Positions 26,701 through 33,301 of a DNA stretch of 33,445 nucleotides are shown piece by piece. The notes under the pieces are model-generated. The model made no database searches, had not been told where the DNA came from, and saw only the letters and a list, made by a program, of their open reading frames with translations. The position numbers and the translations under genes were made by a program. The stretch's first letter is position 1, and the number at the start of each line of letters is the position of its first letter. Source of the stretch: Symploca sp. SIO2E9 (lineage in GTDB: Bacteria > Cyanobacteriota > Cyanobacteriia > Cyanobacteriales > Coleofasciculaceae); contig JAAHGS010000061.1 of assembly GCA_010692645.1 (NCBI GenBank), positions 1-33,445 of the forward strand, in the 5' to 3' direction.

Positions 26701-27436
26701 CTTCTCCTACTCCTGCTAACTCCACTCTGCCACCGAGTGCGGATACAATGGTATCACCATCAAATAAAATCCCACCTGTCGCCTCAGCATTGGGTGCGAC
26801 GTTCCCTCCCAACAGCAGTAAACTCTCACCCACAGGTAATGCCAGATTCGCCCTACTTTCAATGGCATTCTGTCTTTGAGCCGCAAGTATATTGAAGAAA
26901 AATGCATCTGGATGTACTCTTAGCAGAGGTGGTGCTTCCGGATTAGTGGCACTAAAAGAACCCTGATCACTAAAACCAACAGCATTAGCCGTAGTCCCTA
27001 CAAACGAAGCTTCCACGTCCAAACTAGCGTTAGGACCAAAGAAAATACCATTAGGGTTAATCAAAAACAGATTCGCTTCACCCAAAACCCCAAGAGTACC
27101 AAAGATATCAGAAGGATTTCCCCCTGTTACTCGACTCAAAATATTCTCAATCCCTACTGGATTAGCAAAGTAAACTCGCCCTCCATCTGAGACATTAAAT
27201 TCTAAGAAACTGTGAAAGAGATTGATATCCCTTATCGCCCCACCTTCAATCAAATCTGCCAATGCCCCTTTAACATCAACATTGGGTGTTACCACAGAAC
27301 TTTCATTACCCAAAGTGTTATCTGGTGTAATTTGAGCTAAAACACGATTAGCTAAAGAAGTGTAAGCTAACCATACTATTAAGGGAATAGTTCCAGCAAT
27401 TGTGAGGTAATTCTTTATCTTTAGTGTTAACAACAT
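23699..27436 (-). CDS. TpsA-like two-partner-secretion exoprotein TPS3
   Basis: 1245 aa from the ATG at 27436; the frame runs to a GTG at 27457, but the ATG aligns better with the paralogues and opens the signal peptide (LTIAGTIPLIVWLAYTSL, cut after RVLA). TPS domain about 35-170 (LFHSFLEFNV, YFANPVGIENILSRVTGG, FLINPNGIFFGPNA). About eleven repeats of 58-60 residues at about 360-965, with motifs GSVLIRATDTVSVD and GNVEIETGSL, differ from the 64-residue type of TPS1/TPS2. The last about 220 residues are nearly the same module as in TPS1/TPS2 (GSCIIPTN to GRECSRK, Cys pair included). It follows DUF928 copy 2 after about 306 bp and has palindromic element copies at both ends. No TpsB lies beside it, so it may use the one at 9180. 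A surface adhesin role is inferred. Confidence 0.88.
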   Translation of the reverse strand: MLLTLKIKNYLTIAGTIPLIVWLAYTSLANRVLAQITPDNTLGNESSVVTPNVDVKGALADLIEGGAIRDINLFHSFLEFNVSDGGRVYFANPVGIENILSRVTGGNPSDIFGTLGVLGEANLFLINPNGIFFGPNASLDVEASFVGTTANAVGFSDQGSFSATNPEAPPLLRVHPDAFFFNILAAQRQNAIESRANLALPVGESLLLLGGNVAPNAEATGGILFDGDTIVSALGGRVELAGVGEVGKVGLAHENGSLRLIFPENLERTDISVVDTFIGVQGSGGGDIGIYAKNLALSDSSIVAGINFDSGSEGTQAGDILIDATGEVTIADGSIVNFVLTGAKGKGGNVEINTSSLSLTDGARIIASTFGEGDGGSILIRATETVSVDGEDAGGSPSGIFTDVGSEAQGNGGDVKIETGSLFLTNGAQIGANLRGEGNSGSVLINARETVFLDRDSLISSILRPGAQGNGGNVEIDTSSLSLNNGADIFANIFLAQGDAGSVLISATDTVSVDKESFIISIVFLGSQGNAGNIEIETGSLRISNGGQISSTILSSQGDAGSVLIRATDTVSIEGEDADGTGSGITSLVDSGSQGNAGNVDIKTASLLVSNGAQINVTTSGEGNAGSILIRATDTVSVDNSSVNSQVNSEAKGNGGSVEIETSSLLVSNDGLIDTSTLGEGDAGSILIHATDKVSVDDGDIGSSVIGGQGNSGNIEIETGSLLMTNRAVVDTTTFGEGNAGSVLIRATDKVSVDESFVSSSVSPEAKGNAGSVAIETDHLSLSNGTLVVVSTLGEGDAGLVLIRATDTISVDDSSVTSVVGPEAKGNAGSIEIEADFLLLTNVAIISAGTSGEGNAGSVLIRDTDSVSVDNSFVNSLVNSEAKGNAGDVEIDTGSLHLTNGAQISSGTSGEGNAGSVLISATETISLDEETVIGSSVESGAKGDGGSVEIDTGSLYLTNGAFINVGTFGTGDAGDIILTVEENLNAEDSGISTIAASNTGDAGDIILTVEENLTAENSFISAESILSAGGAIEIKAGEILLFGDSDIRTNVLVGTEGGGNITLTADSIIAFDDSDILAFARDGAGGDIIFNTPAFFGENYRPAPRGTNPETLDDNNRVDINASGGIDGVIILPDVSFIQNSLNDLPEALVNPDILIAGSCIIPTNEPQGSLYITGAGGLPTRPGDISVAPFPTGIVKPIGNSGDSPNSVSRTNRRWQKGDPIVEPTGVYQLPDGRLVMGRECSRK
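24540..26350 (-). repeat. About eleven 174-196-bp coding repeats of TPS3
   Basis: CCATTGGTTA/CCATTGCTTA-type landmarks recur near 24549, 24735, 24911, 25084, 25258, 25428, 25602, 25798, 25979, 26158 and 26350. Unit length varies between 170 and 196 bp. A more degenerate array than those of TPS1 and TPS2. Confidence 0.75.
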
Positions 27437-27555
27437 GCACCCACTTGTCCTAACCACAGGATTGCTTCTGTTCTGGAGGCTTGATTTTGCTATCTGCCTA
27501 CTAGTTATCAGTTATAGCACTTCTCAAATTGGTGAGATACAAACTTCTTGGTTTT

Positions 27556-27594
27556 AGGGAGCAGGGAGTAGGGAGCAGGAAGCAAGGAACAGAA
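27556..27594. repeat. GGGAGCA heptamer minisatellite
   Basis: GGGAGCA, GGGAGTA, GGGAGCA, GGAAGCA, AGGAACA at 7-bp period, in the gap between DUF928 copy 2 and TPS3. Apart from this and the palindrome at 27651, the gap 27437-27742 shows nothing. Confidence 0.85.
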
Positions 27595-27650
27595 CTAGGT
27601 GTATTTCAGTTATTCGAGAAACGCTATATATCATGTCCGAGTAATTAGAC

Positions 27651-27742
27651 TGAATGAAAGTAGGTTGGGTAGAACTAAGTGAAACCCAACTCTTTCCCAG
27701 AATATATGTTGGGTTTCGTTACCTCAACCCAACCTACAAATA
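27651..27742. repeat. GTAGGTTGGG palindromic element, third copy
   Basis: Matches the inner part of the 133-bp repeats from TGAATGAAAG to AACCTACAAAT with few changes. It begins two bases past the DUF928 stop (27743-27745) on the minus strand, so it probably folds in that transcript as a terminator-like hairpin. Confidence 0.9.
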
Positions 27743-28558
27743 CTATTTTTCGCTGATAGCAATCTGTCTTAAATTCTGAATATAGTGTTCAATTTCTTCA
27801 CGTTGCTCTGATGTCAATTGTTGTGTCGCTTCTGGTTCCTCCCATTTGGCAAGACTTTCTAAGAGAACCGAACCTACATCTCCTAGTTTTGAGTCTTCAG
27901 AAAGTTTTAGTGCTTCACTCAGAGCATCATACCATAACCCCTCCTGAGCATAGAAATCTACTTTCTCAAGATTAGTTAAATTTTCTATATTTCGGGAGAA
28001 AGTTAGCGGCTTATCTACTACACGAAACTGTGCTGCTGCTAATAAATCTTGTGATGGATCATTAGGATTACAAATAATTGTCACTTGCCAGAGATGTTTT
28101 TTGCCTACAGAAAGTCCTGGTGTATCCGGTTCAATCGGAGATAAGGTCATAATCCCTGGTGAGCTCTTCAGTAAAATTTCATTGCCTACTTGCTTTAAAT
28201 TACCATCCAAGCCATACTCATAAAGTCTAAATTCTAGATCAAATGGCTCGGAGTCGGGAACAAACCAAGCCAAAGTGGGGTGTGTAGAAATAGTTTGCCC
28301 CACATAATTTAGAGAAGCAAGAAGGGTTAGAGGTATCTCCCCAGTTTGACACCCCTCCATCCTTGTTGTTCCTGAATTTGAACTTCTTGTTGTTCCCGAA
28401 TCTGATCTTTTTTGAGACACGTTCTCTCGATTAGGAGGAGGCACAAAATCAGCTAAAACCATCCGATTGAAAGTTAGAGATAAGCTGAGAACACAACTAG
28501 TCACTAGCGTTAAGCTTATAACATTTTTTAAAAAAAACGGATTTTGCTTTAATCTCAT
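27743..28558 (-). CDS. DUF928 family protein, predicted periplasmic (copy 2)
   Basis: 271 aa, ATG start. Signal peptide 1-36 (FFLKNVISLTLVTSCVLSLSL, cut near VLA). A Ser/Thr/Arg linker with two SGTTR repeats follows at about 53-66. DUF928 body: LTLLASLNYVGQTISTHPTLAWFVP, DLEFRLYEY, GIMTLSP, KKHLWQVTIIC, and a C-terminal helical part with FYAQEGLWYDAL, which matches [10 protein letters not shown] in copy 1. C70 and C163 match C64 and C162 of copy 1. It starts 13 bp after the CHASE2 kinase gene, so they are one operon, and precedes TPS3. Function unknown. That both copies stand directly upstream of a TpsA-type gene suggests a shared role in exoprotein handling. Confidence 0.87.
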   Translation of the reverse strand: MRLKQNPFFLKNVISLTLVTSCVLSLSLTFNRMVLADFVPPPNRENVSQKRSDSGTTRSSNSGTTRMEGCQTGEIPLTLLASLNYVGQTISTHPTLAWFVPDSEPFDLEFRLYEYGLDGNLKQVGNEILLKSSPGIMTLSPIEPDTPGLSVGKKHLWQVTIICNPNDPSQDLLAAAQFRVVDKPLTFSRNIENLTNLEKVDFYAQEGLWYDALSEALKLSEDSKLGDVGSVLLESLAKWEEPEATQQLTSEQREEIEHYIQNLRQIAISEK

Positions 28559-28571
28559 AAGTAAGATATAC

Positions 28572-30539
28572 CTATTTTTTTAGCTTTGTAAACACAAAAA
28601 TTCTCAGCCATTTTCTGATTATTAAACTCCAGTGTTTATCTGTTAAACGCCAAGTTAACTCACAGAGAGTGCCACGGCGGGTAGAAAGAGACTCTCGCTT
28701 AAACGTTCCTCCCAAAAGTATTGCTAGAGTTCTAAACTGTTTTGTTCCTCTACCTTCAGAATTGGAATTGATACCTGATCCATTATCTTGAATACTCAGG
28801 GTATACCAACCTTCCTTTTCTCTACCACGAACAATAAGTCGAGTTGCTCCTGTTGCGTATTTCCCTACATTACACAAAGCCTCTTCAAGAAATTGACAAA
28901 GTTTTTCCTTTTGTCTAAAACTTAAGTATCGAGACTCAATAGGCTCAAATTTAATAACTTTAGCTTTAATGGTGGTAAAATTAGGAAAGCTTTGCCTCTT
29001 TATGGTCTCATTGTAGACTGTATAGAAAAGCTCATGGATTGGGAGAGTTAAATCTAGTCTAACCCCACTTCCTAGACGGAGACTTTTGGTTTCAATTAGG
29101 GATTCTCGGAGCAACTGTTCCCCTTGAGGAGTAGATTCTGTTTTCAAGTATTCACCAATTGCTCGTATTTCCTGGTTCAAAGTTTCCAGTTCCGAAACCA
29201 ATTGTTCTTGTGACAGATTCTGGCATCGACTACGTCTCAAGATATTGGCTAGTGTTTGTAAAGGTCCATTATGAATAGTTGTAAAGGTATCATCAATAGT
29301 ACATTGACGTTCATAAATTAGAGACTGAAAAGCTCGTTTGCTTTGATAAAAAGTCGTATAAGCTACACCATTTAAGACCAAAATCAATAAAGCTGGTACT
29401 ATCGGAACCCACCAACCCCAAACTAGGAGAAATAGATAACCAACTCCTATAATAATCAGGCTAGTAAGACCAACAGCAAAAAGGTTTGTTAACGCCGAGC
29501 GAGTAAAACGACCAAGAGTAATTGCTAGAAATCCCCAACTAAAAATCCAAAGATATTCCCAACCATCTGACCAACTTTTTAAAAGTAGCCGCTTATCAAG
29601 AACTGCACTAATAATTTGGCTAGTAGCATGGGCATGGAATTCTACACCATAAATTTTTCCAGCAGGATTCAAATCAGCAATGGCTTCAGTATTTATAGTA
29701 TCTTTGATACTAGCAGCAGTAATACCAATAATAACAATGCGATCGCGAATCCAACTTGGTTGCAAATTCTCGGTTTCGATATCCCTAAGAGATAAGAACC
29801 GAAATGGTTCTCTACCCCTCCGGAAATTGAGTAACACTTGAACTTCAGAAGAATTATCTCCGACATCAGCTCCGACATAGCCTCCATAATTTGATGACAA
29901 GCGAGGTAGCTCAGTTTCAGCAAATCGCATAGTATGAGTATCATTAATACCGTTTTCGATAGTAATGCCTTCACCCTCTAAATAAAACCTAGCCAGCAGT
30001 AAAGAAAAGGAAAATTTGTACTCTTCAGAGGCTTCAGGATTATACATCCCCAGCAGGCTACGTCTAGCATTACCATCACCATCTGGAAGCACATCAGCAA
30101 AACCAACTTGTTCTGGGGGTAATGGTGGTGGCTCAATTTGTTCAGGCAATATTTTTTCAACAGCAATCAGATTTTTGAGTTCCTCAAATGCTGCAACCAG
30201 TTTCTTCTGGCCTGGTTGTACTGGTAAGTCACGAACAATATCTAAACCAATAACCCTAGGCTTATAGCTTTGTAATTTCTTGAGCAAGCTGGCAATTTCT
30301 TGATCTGGTATTGGATAGTTTCCTACCTCCCGAATATCAGCTTCATCAATTCCCACAATCACAATCCGTTCCTCCCTAGGTTCAGGAGGAAGAAGCTGTA
30401 AAAAGGAATCGAGAGTTATCAACTCTAAAAATTGTAGTGAGCCAGTTAGACGAAAAAGCATTACCAGTCCAATTAGAACTATGCCTATACGCCAGACTAC
30501 AATTTTTTGTTTGATTTTGATCGCAATGCCAGGTTGCAC
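28572..30539 (-). CDS. CHASE2-domain sensor histidine kinase (HPK7/NarX-DesK-like)
   Basis: 655 aa from GTG 30539; no in-frame ATG precedes the first membrane helix. Order: TM helix about 14-31 (IGIVLIGLVMLF); extracytoplasmic CHASE2 sensor about 35-310 (IVIVGIDEADI, KPRVIGLDIVRD, GFADVLPDGDGNARR, IVIIGITAASIKD, VEFHAHATSQI); three TM helices about 325-395; dimerisation/phosphoacceptor region with IHNGPLQTL, His at 423; ATPase with EALCNVGKYATGAT (N-box) and DNGSGI (D585), then GRGT and a final GGTF. CHASE2 is a known extracellular sensor domain whose ligands are unknown. The N-box reads N-VGKYA where many kinases have N-x3-KHA, so activity should be tested. No response regulator lies in the window. 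First gene of an operon with DUF928 copy 2. Confidence 0.9.
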   Translation of the reverse strand: MQPGIAIKIKQKIVVWRIGIVLIGLVMLFRLTGSLQFLELITLDSFLQLLPPEPREERIVIVGIDEADIREVGNYPIPDQEIASLLKKLQSYKPRVIGLDIVRDLPVQPGQKKLVAAFEELKNLIAVEKILPEQIEPPPLPPEQVGFADVLPDGDGNARRSLLGMYNPEASEEYKFSFSLLLARFYLEGEGITIENGINDTHTMRFAETELPRLSSNYGGYVGADVGDNSSEVQVLLNFRRGREPFRFLSLRDIETENLQPSWIRDRIVIIGITAASIKDTINTEAIADLNPAGKIYGVEFHAHATSQIISAVLDKRLLLKSWSDGWEYLWIFSWGFLAITLGRFTRSALTNLFAVGLTSLIIIGVGYLFLLVWGWWVPIVPALLILVLNGVAYTTFYQSKRAFQSLIYERQCTIDDTFTTIHNGPLQTLANILRRSRCQNLSQEQLVSELETLNQEIRAIGEYLKTESTPQGEQLLRESLIETKSLRLGSGVRLDLTLPIHELFYTVYNETIKRQSFPNFTTIKAKVIKFEPIESRYLSFRQKEKLCQFLEEALCNVGKYATGATRLIVRGREKEGWYTLSIQDNGSGINSNSEGRGTKQFRTLAILLGGTFKRESLSTRRGTLCELTWRLTDKHWSLIIRKWLRIFVFTKLKK

Positions 30540-30560
30540 AAATTTATTACCTACTTAAAA

Positions 30561-30602
30561 GAGATGGGATAGAGGGAGATGAGATAGAGGGGGATGGGGA
30601 AT
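30561..30602. repeat. Degenerate GAGATGGGATAGAGG tract
   Basis: Purine-rich imperfect repeat of GAGATGGG, GATAGAGG and GGGATGGG units, related to the octamer arrays at 7979 and at both window ends. It lies just upstream of the CHASE2 gene. Confidence 0.7.
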
Positions 30603-30647
30603 AAGGTTGTCAAACCCAACTTTAGCCAGTATATATAGCGTTTCTAA

Positions 30648-30803
30648 ATGAAACGTGAAAAAGCCTTAGCCCAAGTCCAAGATTTTCGTACCCCAAGAGG
30701 AAGATGCTATCCCTTGCGGTTGATTTTGCTGCTGGTGATTATGGCAACGATGAGCGATTGCTTAGGCTATAATGAATTAGCCCTGCCACTCCAGGGACTC
30801 TGA
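30648..30803 (+). pseudogene. ISAs1-family transposase N-terminal remnant
   Basis: A 51-codon frame from ATG 30648 encodes VQDFRTPRGRCYPLRLILLL followed by VIMATMSDCLGYNELA. This fits the DDE_Tnp_1-associated N-terminal domain (D-x-R-x-x-RGRRYPL...LLLALLAVLAG) of ISAs1-type transposases. It ends at a TGA; the catalytic part is missing. Confidence 0.7.
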
Positions 30804-30804
30804 T

Positions 30805-30843
30805 TCACTGTTCATGGCTCATTGTTCATTATTCATTGTTCAT
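30805..30843. repeat. ATTGTTC heptamer tract
   Basis: TTCACTGTTCATGGCTC, then ATTGTTC, ATTATTC, ATTGTTC: a short 7-bp period array between the ISAs1 remnant and the structured region. Confidence 0.75.
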
Positions 30844-30850
30844 CTAATTT

Positions 30851-31223
30851 CGCGGCGGTCAACCCTCGGTTTTACCGATGGGAGGAAAGCCGCGCCTCCA
30901 CATAGTTGTACAATAGAGAGGTACCGAAACGCGAAAACACGGCGCAGTAGGTATTAGCACCTTGAAAAACTAGGTTTAGGGGGTTCCAGCTAGAAATGCA
31001 AAGCTTGGTAAAAAGCCTAAGCAACAAGTACCAGCTCTTGTAAGACTCCGTACCGCAGGGCTTGCGGAATCGGGACTCTGCAATGGGTCGAAAGTCTGTG
31101 GACATGACGTAAGACGGGGACATAACTAACGCGAGTTGGTAGTGTGCGCAGATGTGGAAGAAGCTCCAAACCTCGCATCGCGAGGTTTAGGAATCCCGCG
31201 AAACACGCGCTGGGAGGATGTCA
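30851..31223 (+). mobile_element. Structured region ending in an IS200/IS605-like right end
   Basis: No credible gene is present. It opens with a folded block: CGCGGC (30851) pairs with GCCGCG (30889), enclosing TCGGT/ACCGA. Later come CCGCA/TGCGG (31053-31067), CCTCGC/GCGAGG (31171-31185) and CCCGCG...CGCG...GGG (31195-31213), followed by AGGATGTCAA. A hairpin followed by TCAA is the typical right end of IS200/IS605 elements. A frame at 31079-31126 reads C-x5-CGHDVRRGHN and then stops, which faintly recalls the TnpB zinc finger. It may be a decayed tnpB 3' end with its guide-RNA scaffold. The left end was not found; 31224-31403 holds only an inverted repeat, GTTTGCTA/TAGCAAAC (31292-31360). 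Confidence 0.4.
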
Positions 31224-31403
31224 ACGCCATATACCTGGAACCTGAGATACTGCAATCGCGTCTTCTTATCTATACTTATGTAGTATCAGATGTTTGCTAG
31301 TTGACTGTTCGCGCAAAAGCTTAAATAAGAAATAATAACTAGTACAGTTGCTTAGCAAACAATAAAATTTGCTAACATTCTAGTATTGAAGACCGGGGTA
31401 ATT

Positions 31404-31592
31404 ATGAGAATTGGTGAAATTGTCCAACAAACTCTCAAAACTGGTTATCTGAGCATTGAAGCCGAAGACCAATTGCGACTCCTCTTGCAGACGACAAAGT
31501 ACCAGTTGGAGGATCTAAAAGCTTTCATGCAGTTACAGCAATCAGCCATGACTGGTGCAGTCATACAAGAGTCTCGGAAATTGAGACCTTAA
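31404..31592 (+). CDS. Short conserved cyanobacterial protein of unknown function
   Basis: 62 aa. The frame is open from TTG 31386, but the ATG at 31404 has GGGG about 8 nt before it and opens with MRIGEIVQQTLKTGYLS. The protein is mainly helical and charged, with LSIEAEDQLRLLL, then YQLEDLKAFMQLQQSAMTG and a basic end (QESRKLRP). There is no signal peptide or membrane segment, so it is cytoplasmic. From memory, it resembles short proteins found in many cyanobacteria with the pattern GYLSxEAExQLRxLL and LEDLxAFxxLQ; I know no function for them. It stands alone between transposon remnants, divergent in strand from hoxH. The inverted repeat GTTTGCTA/TAGCAAAC (31292-31360) lies in its upstream region. 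Confidence 0.75.
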   Translation: MRIGEIVQQTLKTGYLSIEAEDQLRLLLQTTKYQLEDLKAFMQLQQSAMTGAVIQESRKLRP

Positions 31593-31593
31593 G

Positions 31594-31683
31594 GTGATAT
31601 TGATTCGATAATTCAGCCCATTCTTGATGAACAATTCCGCAATTAGAACAGCGTTGTGATGGTTTAACTTTTTTTGGTGTCAA
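31594..31683 (-). pseudogene. TnpB C-terminal zinc-finger fragment
   Basis: On the minus strand the frame reads LTPKKVKPSQRCSNCGIVHQ, then EWAELSNQYHLKVS. S-Q-x-C-S-x-C-G is the first half of the TnpB zinc ribbon. The RuvC part and the second Cys pair are absent, so it is a remnant of an IS605/IS607-type tnpB. It fills most of the gap between the short gene and the end of hoxH. Confidence 0.65.
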
Positions 31684-31766
31684 GTGTAATTAGCAATCTT
31701 CCTTTGCCTTCTATTGGCCAGGAGAAGCCAACGCTATACTGCCTAGCAGTTAGCGTTGACAGTACC

Positions 31767-33251
31767 TCACGTAAGTCTGAAGGGACTATAAGATGCTCTC
31801 AATTTCTCGAACCAGCGCTCCTCTTGGTAATACCGCCAAACCTCATCGAGCACCTCACCATTGGCCCCCAGCAGTTGAATATGCAACGGCATCTGCCCCA
31901 TCGCATGAGTTGAACAACTCAAGCAGGGGTCAAAAGCGCGAATTCCTGCCTCTACTCGGTTCAACATCCCTTCAGGAATCTCACTCCCATGGATATAATG
32001 CTTAGCAATCTGAGCTACAGTTTTATTCATAGCCAGATTATTGTGACCAGTGGCGATGATCATATTAACTTTTTCAATTAACCCATTTTCATCTACCTGA
32101 TAGTGGTGGAAGAGAGTACCCCTAGGTGCCTCGCTAACACCAATGCCCTCTAACTGGTTAATTCCAGCACTAGCGCGGGTACGTTGAGAGACAATGTCTG
32201 GGTCATCTATCAATTGTTCAATCTTCTCCACCGCCGCCAGAATTTCAACCAGGCGGGCATAATGATAGAAAAAGGAAGAAGTGGCAATGGCACCACCGCG
32301 TTCACGAAACTCCTGCAACTCTTGGTCAGATGCTGGTGTACCAATCTGGGAGCAAATATTTAACCGAGCCAATGGCCCCACACGATATATGCCCTCGGGA
32401 TAACCAAGAGGCTTGTAGTAGGGAAACTTTAGATAGGACCAGGATTCAACAGCCTCACCCAAGAATTCCTGATAGTCATCTTCACTAAGACCATCGGCAA
32501 CAATGTTGCCCTCACTATCGACAAAACGAATCTGACCGTCATAGTATTCCCATTCTCCATCCTTGCCAACCAATCCCATGAACAAGGAAGGAAAGTTGCC
32601 GAAGGTTTGCACCTCAGTGGTAAACTGATCCAGTAAGCCCTTAAATAAAGTTAGAGCATTTTGAGCGATCGCACGGGACTCAGGAATGCGATCGCCTATC
32701 CAAGTGCGTCCCTGTTCAGATAGAGGGGATCTTACCCCCCCAGGCACAGCCCAAGCTGGGTGAATCTTCTTAGCCCCCAGCAGTTCAATTATCTGCTGAC
32801 CAAACTGCCGTAGGCGAATGCCACCCCTAGCCAAATCTGGATTGGCAGCAATTAGCCCAAACAGATTGCGAGTAGCTGGATCAGAGTCCCAACCCAACAA
32901 CAAGTCTGGACTGCTAAGGTGAAAGAAACTGAGGGCATGGGATTGAATAATCTGCCCCAAATTCATCAGCCGCCGCAGCTTCTCCCCAGCTGTGGGAATT
33001 TTCACTGCCTGAATTTTGTCCCCTGTCTTTGCCGACGCTAACAAGTGGCTAACTGGACAAATTCCGCAGATGCGAGCAGTAATTCCCGCCATTTCCCACA
33101 TCGGACGACCTTCACAGAATTTCTCAAATCCTCGAAATTCCCCAACATGGAAGTGGGCATCTGAGACTTCACCAGCATCATCTAAATAGATGGATATTTT
33201 AGCATGACCCTCAATACGTGTTACCGGGTCTATAATGACTTTTTTAGACAT
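31767..33251 (-). CDS. hoxH: HoxH, catalytic large subunit of the bidirectional NAD-linked [NiFe] hydrogenase
   Basis: 494 aa. Holds the Ni-Fe active site for reversible H2 oxidation coupled to pyridine nucleotides, with HoxY as small subunit and HoxEFU as diaphorase; cytoplasmic. Seen here: RIEGH near the N-terminus, the proximal motif [10 protein letters not shown] (C62, C65, H69) and the distal motif DPCLSCSTH (C443, C446, H449), so all four Ni ligands are present. The 45 residues after H449 would be removed by the HoxW-type endopeptidase during maturation; this tail seems long, as I recall about 25 residues in other HoxH proteins. ATG 33251 follows GGGGGTG. No hoxY lies within the 194 bp upstream, which hold only repeats and no gene, and no hoxW follows within the window, so the usual operon order is broken or the gene stands apart. 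Confidence 0.95.
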   Translation of the reverse strand: MSKKVIIDPVTRIEGHAKISIYLDDAGEVSDAHFHVGEFRGFEKFCEGRPMWEMAGITARICGICPVSHLLASAKTGDKIQAVKIPTAGEKLRRLMNLGQIIQSHALSFFHLSSPDLLLGWDSDPATRNLFGLIAANPDLARGGIRLRQFGQQIIELLGAKKIHPAWAVPGGVRSPLSEQGRTWIGDRIPESRAIAQNALTLFKGLLDQFTTEVQTFGNFPSLFMGLVGKDGEWEYYDGQIRFVDSEGNIVADGLSEDDYQEFLGEAVESWSYLKFPYYKPLGYPEGIYRVGPLARLNICSQIGTPASDQELQEFRERGGAIATSSFFYHYARLVEILAAVEKIEQLIDDPDIVSQRTRASAGINQLEGIGVSEAPRGTLFHHYQVDENGLIEKVNMIIATGHNNLAMNKTVAQIAKHYIHGSEIPEGMLNRVEAGIRAFDPCLSCSTHAMGQMPLHIQLLGANGEVLDEVWRYYQEERWFEKLRASYSPFRLT

Positions 33252-33301
33252 TGGGACACCCCCAAGCTGAAAATATCAATAATTTTTACCGTTTAGAATC
33301 T

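Noticed and set aside
30851-30900. Possible RNase P RNA, suggested by GAGGAAAGCCGCGCCTCC
   Set aside because: The conserved 3' half (such as ACAGAAAC...ACCGCC) is not found downstream and spacing does not fit.
30872-31123. 83-codon minus-strand frame in the structured region
   Set aside because: No recognisable motif, no ribosome-binding site, and it crosses strong hairpins; a non-coding or decayed element explains the region better.
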